NCBI GenBank assembly: GCA_015852425.1
Contig: JAAAIG010000882.1
Span: 2,275 to 15,471 of the forward strand
Length of the DNA: 13,197 nucleotides
From: Gryganskiella cystojenkinii
Lineage: Eukaryota > Mortierellomycota > Mortierellomycetes > Mortierellales > Mortierellaceae
Direction: 5' to 3'
The notes under the pieces are model-generated. The model searched no databases, was not told the DNA's origin, and worked only from the letters and a program-made list of their open reading frames with translations. Position numbers and translations under genes: made by a program. Of this stretch, positions 9,777 through 13,197 are shown in pieces (the first letter of the stretch is position 1; each line of letters opens with the position of its first letter).

Positions 9777-9818
9777 CCCTCCCTCATCCCATCATCCCTT
9801 CCAATCAAGCCACACCAA

Positions 9819-11309
9819 ATGGACTTTGACTTTCCTCTGATCCCAATCCTGCCTCAGCCCATTACTCTGATCCCTGCGACAACGTTTGCAGCTCTGGAGC
9901 ACCAACACCAGATCCAGCGCGCCTACGTATCGACAGTCTCGATTGGCCTTTCCGCTAACGCGGTCTCGCCTTATAATATCGGCTCGACTTCACAGTTGTT
10001 TTCACAAAACAACGGATCCTCAGCCGGAATCTCGGATCAAGAGAAACTAGGCGCGATCGTCGATGCCCTTGGAGAGGCTTCAGCAAAGGTACACAAAGGC
10101 ATCTTTTTTTTTTTACTCTTGAACACGTTTTACGTTTTAGTCTCACTTTTGGCAAGTCCTATTGCGCTAACCTGTTTCTTTTTTTTATCCGTCTTGTCGC
10201 CCCTTGACCTGTCAACAATAAAGGCTCAGGAGTTGCCGACCTCAATCACGCAGAGACTGCGCTTGGCCAAGAACCCGACCCAACGCGTTTACATCTTGAG
10301 AACCGGTCTCGAAAATGGAGAGGATCAGTGGCTCGAACAACTGGAGATCGGATCCGCGATTGCGAAACAGACGATTCAAAAACATGCCCAGGGAAGGACT
10401 CAACAACGCCAGCATGAGCAGCAACCAATTGTGCTAACACGGAATTCTCGACCGCCGCAACAGCAACCGACCCCGGACTCGGAACAATCCTTGTCGCCAG
10501 TGGACCAGCAGGACACAACGGCCACTTCACAGCCAAGATCACGTAGTGAGGAAAAGGGTGTTTATGTCGCAGGGATGCTCAAAATTGGCGAGAAAAAGCT
10601 GTTCATTGTGGTAAGTTTTCTGCAGAGGAATGTTTCTTTAAGCGCAGTTGAGATCTCTATCTTGTTTGTGATCTTGGTAACCTTGGACTGACCCGATGCA
10701 TCTCATGTTTATTTTTTCTCCTTTTTCATGCGCAGGACAAGCATGGGACTATGCATGAGCAGGATGTTTGCTGTGTTCTCGACTTTTATGTGGACGAGTC
10801 TTTTCAGCGACAAGGATTTGGAAAACTCTTATTCGACTACATGATCAAGGTAAAAACAGAGATCCAAGAAAACTCTGATATCTGATAACATGCTGGCTGC
10901 CAGAAAAAGGTCATTAACGAAAGGCTTTTCCTTTTTTTTTTGTTGTTTATTCAAAATACAGGTCGAAGAGATTCAACCTACCCAGATCGCGTATGATCGA
11001 CCCAGCCCCAAATTATACCAATTCCTGAGCAAATACTTTCAACTCGACCGACATCTTCCTCAGCCGAACCAATTCGCTATCTTTGAAGGGTTCAAATTGG
11101 AGGATTGTGGTCAGATCATCGAAGTCAATGGGAACGACCTCTATTCAAATCTAGGACGTACCGGACCACCACCGCCAAGACCCACAGCCCAGGATGCCTT
11201 CCGAGACAGCTCATATACCAGTCAGTTGAGCAACAATCGCTCTTCCTTCAGACAACAGGACAACCAAGGCCAGATCGCAGCTGAACGAGCAACCTCCATG
11301 CTGAAGTAG
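9819..11309 (+). CDS. ATAT1: Alpha-tubulin N-acetyltransferase (MEC-17/ATAT1 family), four exons (9819..10088, 10224..10610, 10736..10849, 10962..11309)
   Basis: Predicted to transfer acetyl from acetyl-CoA to the lumenal lysine (K40) of alpha-tubulin in microtubules. The spliced protein is 372 aa. Family landmarks appear in order: an N-terminal LPQPITLI strand; GAIVDALGEASAKAQ (family core GKASAKAQ); RVYILR; a Gln-rich insert of about 85 residues; MLKIGEKKLFIV; CCVLDFYV with C232 matching human C120; the acetyl-CoA loop QRQGFG at 243-248; AYDRPSPKLYQFL with D269 matching human catalytic D157; and FAIFEGF. The tail of about 60 residues is polar and shows no known domain. All three introns are phase 0 and each removal rebuilds a conserved motif. 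The ATG at 9819 is the first in frame, in an ACCAAATGG context. It converges on SAP18, with 128 bp between the stop codons. Both proposed catalytic residues are present, so it looks active. The family is strong; K40 as substrate depends on this organism's tubulin. Confidence 0.93.
10089..10223 (+). other. Intron 1 of the tubulin acetyltransferase gene (stop-free, 135 nt)
   Basis: The donor is GTACAC and the acceptor ATAAAG; the intron is phase 0, with a CTAAC branch-like site at 10167-10171. Splicing joins GEASAK to AQELP, matching the family. The intron is 45 codons long with no in-frame stop; if retained it would insert a strongly hydrophobic stretch before the acetyltransferase core. See findings. 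Confidence 0.85.
10611..10735 (+). other. Intron 2 of the tubulin acetyltransferase gene
   Basis: The donor is GTAAGT and the acceptor GCGCAG; the intron is phase 0 and 125 nt. A CTGAC branch-like site lies at 10688-10692. Splicing joins KLFIV to DKHG ahead of the LDFYV motif. Retention meets a stop at 10689-10691. Confidence 0.88.
10850..10961 (+). other. Intron 3 of the tubulin acetyltransferase gene
   Basis: The donor is GTAAAA and the acceptor ATACAG; the intron is phase 0 and 112 nt, with a T-run before the acceptor. Splicing joins DYMIK to VEEIQP, as in the family core, where human ATAT1 reads QYMLQKERVEP. Confidence 0.88.
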
Positions 11310-11350
11310 ATATAAAAGCAATGACAACACAACACCATCATCATCTTTCA

Positions 11351-11356
11351 AATAAA
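11351..11356 (+). terminator. Polyadenylation signal of the tubulin acetyltransferase gene
   Basis: AATAAA lies 42 nt after the stop codon, followed by further A-rich sequence. With only 128 bp to the stop of the convergent SAP18 gene, the two 3' untranslated regions may overlap. Confidence 0.5.
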
Positions 11357-11437
11357 CAATAAAAAATAAAAAACGTACTGCCATAATTATTTGATGTTTT
11401 ATACAATTTGAGACGATTCTCGCTTTGCTAACAGGAG

Positions 11438-12491
11438 TTAGCGACCGCGACCTCTTGACTTCCAGCTGGGTTCATTCTGAGCATCGACACCGAATCGGCC
11501 CGAGTAACCTTGTCCATGTCCGTTGTTCAGACGAGGTCTCTTCTCACCTCGGTAGCGGTCACGGTCACGATCATCACGACGACGACGACGATCATCCCGT
11601 CGACCACCAAAGTCACCACCTCTTCCTCCTCCTCCCCCTCCACCTGCGCCAATGCCACCGCTATTACGACCTCGTCCTTCTCTATTGCTCGTGGATCTGA
11701 ACGCAATGTCAAGATAATCTCCAATGACAAAGTTGAAAGATTCCAGTGTCTTTTGGGTGGACGTCGATCTTTCGGATATGGAGATAGTTGAGGGGGGCTG
11801 TGTTTGTTGTTGTGAAGTGCTGTTGTTATCCGTTGCGTCTGATGAAGAAGTCTCTGTGACACCGGTCAAAAATATGACGCCAACGTCTCGACCACGGTAG
11901 TGGCCCTGTGCAGGATCCAAAAAGTAATGTCGAAAGATCATCTCGCCCTCTGGTCCGGCCTGATCGACTTCATGTGGGACAGCTTGTTTGACCAGGGAGG
12001 CAATCTCACCTAGGGTCGCGTTCTTCCAGGTGTAGAGACGCAATTCTTCCGATTGAGGTGGAGTGGAAGTTGGCGTGAACATGTCCTGACTATAAAGATA
12101 AAGAGAGACAGGTATTAGATAGAGTCGGGATAAAGGGCCCGCACTTTTCAAGTAGGGGGCGGTTACGTGAAACAGGCAGTGGGTGAGAGAGAGAGAGAGA
12201 AGATTCTTTTTTTTTCTTTTTCCAAAAACTCTTTTTCTTACCGGTGAGATTGCTGTCCCTGACAGTAGTACATCTTCAAGAGAAACGGACACAACTAACA
12301 GTAAAATAGAACGCGTTTAGAGAGTTTGTTTTTTTGAACACATGAACACATGCATGCATAATGATATAATCGAGTGAAAATGAGAGCGCGCGGTATGGTA
12401 CCTTTTCGCGGTCAATGAGGCTACCAGTGTCCTTGACATCCCTGGAACGGGGTCCGGAAGAGTCCCTTGGTTCTGATTTTCTATCAGCCAT
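11438..12491 (-). CDS. SAP18: SAP18 (Sin3-associated polypeptide p18) with Gly/Arg-rich tail, three exons (12491..12402, 12294..12242, 12089..11438)
   Basis: SAP18 is a ubiquitin-like-fold subunit of the Sin3-HDAC co-repressor and of the ASAP/PSAP splicing-associated complexes with RNPS1 and Acinus or Pinin; it acts in the nucleus. The spliced protein is 264 aa. Family landmarks: LIDREKLCPFLLKMYY (human IDREKTCPLLLRVF), SEELRLYTWKNATLGEIASLVKQ (human SSELQIYTWMDATLKELTSLVKE), then the GHYRGRDVG region and FVIGDYLDIAF at about 167-178. A 35-residue Ser/Gln-rich loop lies before that last strand. Residues 179-264 are an RGG, RD and RR-rich tail with a KRPR cluster, not present in human SAP18. 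Each intron removal restores the family sequence (DREK to LCPF; SHR to QDMF). The start ATG at 12491 has an ACAATGG context. The N-terminal 24 residues are charged. Confidence 0.92.
12090..12241 (-). other. Intron 2 of SAP18
   Basis: The donor is GTAAGA and the acceptor TTATAG, read on the minus strand; the intron is phase 2 and 152 nt. It includes a dinucleotide repeat, seen on the plus strand as about eight GA units near 12184-12200, next to a T-run. Splicing joins QQSHR to QDMFTP in the SAP18 core. Confidence 0.85.
12295..12401 (-). other. Intron 1 of SAP18
   Basis: The donor is GTACCA and the acceptor CTGTTAG, read on the minus strand; the intron is phase 0 and 107 nt. It separates the charged N-terminal exon from the conserved core and rebuilds DREKLCPF. 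Confidence 0.85.
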
Positions 12492-12725
12492 TGTGTCGTT
12501 TTGTCCGGTCCTATGTGAATGGCGAATTGATGGGACAGGGTGTGTACAATGTACATGTGTTTGATGGACACTGAAAAGCCAATAATGCAGGCAGCTCAGA
12601 GCGGGATTGGATGTTACTAAGCCACCTCCAGATCAGTCCTTACGGGGCGTACATCATTTCTGAAATGATTCGTTCCAGAGCGCAAAAAAAATAACTTTTC
12701 GGTAGTCTGCAACGCGTTCGAGTAA
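12492..12725 (-). promoter_or_regulatory. SAP18 upstream region
   Basis: This sequence lies between the SAP18 start codon and the nearest stop of a possible upstream minus-strand gene. It contains a 17-bp perfect palindrome (listed separately). I see no proximal TATA box; a TATAAAA on the minus strand at 12777-12771 lies about 280 nt from the start codon and inside the possible upstream frame, so its role is unclear. A CT-rich sense-strand tract is present near 12733-12757. Confidence 0.45.
12653..12669. repeat. Perfect palindrome, 8-bp arms around one base
   Basis: The arms ATCATTTC and GAAATGAT flank a single T. The right arm plus flanks gives TGAAATGATTC (12661-12671), identical to the 11-mer in the inverted repeat at 4299-4318. 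It sits 162-178 bp upstream of the SAP18 start codon. Confidence 0.5.
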
Positions 12726-13197
12726 TCACTGTTGGCTGAAGAAGAAAAGAAGGGCAGGGGATGACCATCCTTTTATATCCGTTTGGGCTTGGAGCGGCCG
12801 CATTTGTTCGGGGAGAGGGACGTGGGCGAGTTGTTGTTGACATTCCTCTCTCAAGTTCATGATCCCTATTTCGACATACACTTTGGCATGCATCAGTTCA
12901 AGCAGGGGATGCATGGCGCGACTCTTTTTGTTGTCATTGATATGATGGGCAAAACAAGCGAACAAATCCACACAACGATAGCAAGAAAAAGTACAACGAG
13001 CGAGATAAACAGAGGAAGCCAGCAGAATAATCAAAAAAAAAAAAATTGACCACATAAAAAAATTGCTTGAGCCTTCTGCTTTTTCGTCACCTTGCGCCAT
13101 TCGCTTGGTAAGATCTGCATTTCTTTGTGGATCGAAACACCACCCTGTGAGCTGCATCTCTTTTGAATGTGTCGAGAGCCACAAGGCATTCGATCCA
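12726..13197 (-). CDS. Possible 3' end of an unidentified minus-strand gene, partial, splice model uncertain
   Basis: I do not recognise this gene. A minus-strand frame ending with TGA at 12726-12728 includes a helix-like stretch starting MHPLLELMHAKVYVEIG (about 12918 downward). Upstream of it are poly-T and hydrophobic codons typical of an intron. A donor AAG|GTGACG near 13095 could join to acceptors at AAAAAG|AG or AAAAAGAG|T near 12930, and two different upstream frames would then stay open. Without splicing, one frame is also open across the whole block but would contain a hydrophobic segment rich in Phe. None of the three upstream translations matches a family I know. The 5' part lies beyond the window. 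The region could also be non-coding upstream sequence of SAP18. Confidence 0.3.
   Translation of the reverse strand, partial: GSNALWLSTHSKEMQLTGWCFDPQRNADLTKRMAQGDEKAEGSSNFFMWSIFFFLIILLASSVYLARCTFSCYRCVDLFACFAHHINDNKKSRAMHPLLELMHAKVYVEIGIMNLREECQQQLAHVPLPEQMRPLQAQTDIKGWSSPALLFFFSQQ

Larger units (their letters stand above)
9202..9818 (+). promoter_or_regulatory. Intergenic region: 5-phosphatase 3' end and tubulin acetyltransferase promoter
   Basis: These 617 bp lie between two genes read in the same direction. The first part should hold the 3' untranslated region of the phosphatase gene, but I see no canonical AATAAA. From about 9476 to 9600 the plus strand is almost pure C and T and ends in a cluster of C runs (listed separately). 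A TATATA sequence lies 48 to 43 nt before the acetyltransferase start. Short open frames in the CT-rich part are low complexity and not credible genes. Confidence 0.55.

Noticed and set aside
9744..9818. 25-codon N-terminal extension of the acetyltransferase frame
   Set aside because: It would need a TTG start and reads as translated CT-rich promoter; the ATG at 9819 has a good context and matches the family's short N-terminus.
12771..12777. TATAAAA on the minus strand as the SAP18 TATA box
   Set aside because: It is about 280 nt from the start codon and within a possible coding exon; position alone does not support it.
12783..13049. Plus-strand open frame of 88 codons at the window end
   Set aside because: It begins with a non-ATG codon, mirrors the minus-strand candidate and ends in translated homopolymer; weaker than the minus-strand reading.

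Overview
The window looks like nuclear DNA from a fungus. It carries four intron-containing, protein-coding genes with short GT-AG introns (mostly 91-152 nt), T-rich 3' intron ends, CT-rich promoters and very Ser/Thr/Pro/Gln-rich proteins. The combination of a Cdc4-type F-box protein, a WD40-fused inositol 5-phosphatase, a tubulin acetyltransferase and SAP18 suggests an early-diverging lineage (Mortierella-like is my impression). That placement is inference and was not tested by any search.

Layout. (1) 23-4167, minus: a two-exon F-box/WD40 gene of the Cdc4/Fbxw7 family, 1271 aa, complete. (2) 4168-4667: a 500-bp divergent promoter region. (3) 4668-9201, plus: a four-exon gene for a 1398-aa protein with a disordered proline-rich N-terminus, a WD40 propeller, an inositol-polyphosphate 5-phosphatase domain and a short C-terminal helical segment. 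(4) 9202-9818: a pyrimidine-rich intergenic region with a C-run cluster and a TATA-like site. (5) 9819-11309, plus: a four-exon alpha-tubulin N-acetyltransferase (MEC-17/ATAT1 family), 372 aa. (6) 11438-12491, minus, convergent with the previous gene: a three-exon SAP18 gene, 264 aa, with an unusual Gly/Arg/Asp-rich tail. (7) 12492-13197: the SAP18 upstream region and a possible, ambiguous 3' end of another minus-strand gene that leaves the window.

The genes do not form an operon or an obvious pathway. Their roles are ubiquitin-dependent turnover of phosphorylated proteins, phosphoinositide dephosphorylation, microtubule acetylation, and Sin3-HDAC or splicing-linked RNA complexes. All exon-intron models below keep the frame across every junction and restore known family motifs, which is the main support for them.

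I found no mobile element, CRISPR array, tRNA or rRNA, and no clear new multi-gene system. The points most worth a second look are: the tubulin acetyltransferase in a probable fungus; its first intron, which is stop-free and would add a hydrophobic segment if retained; a roughly 370-residue expansion between the F-box and the propeller of the Cdc4-like protein; a Ser/Thr-Pro loop inserted beside its phosphodegron pocket; an RGG/RD tail on SAP18; and an 11-bp sequence shared by inverted repeats in two separate promoters.
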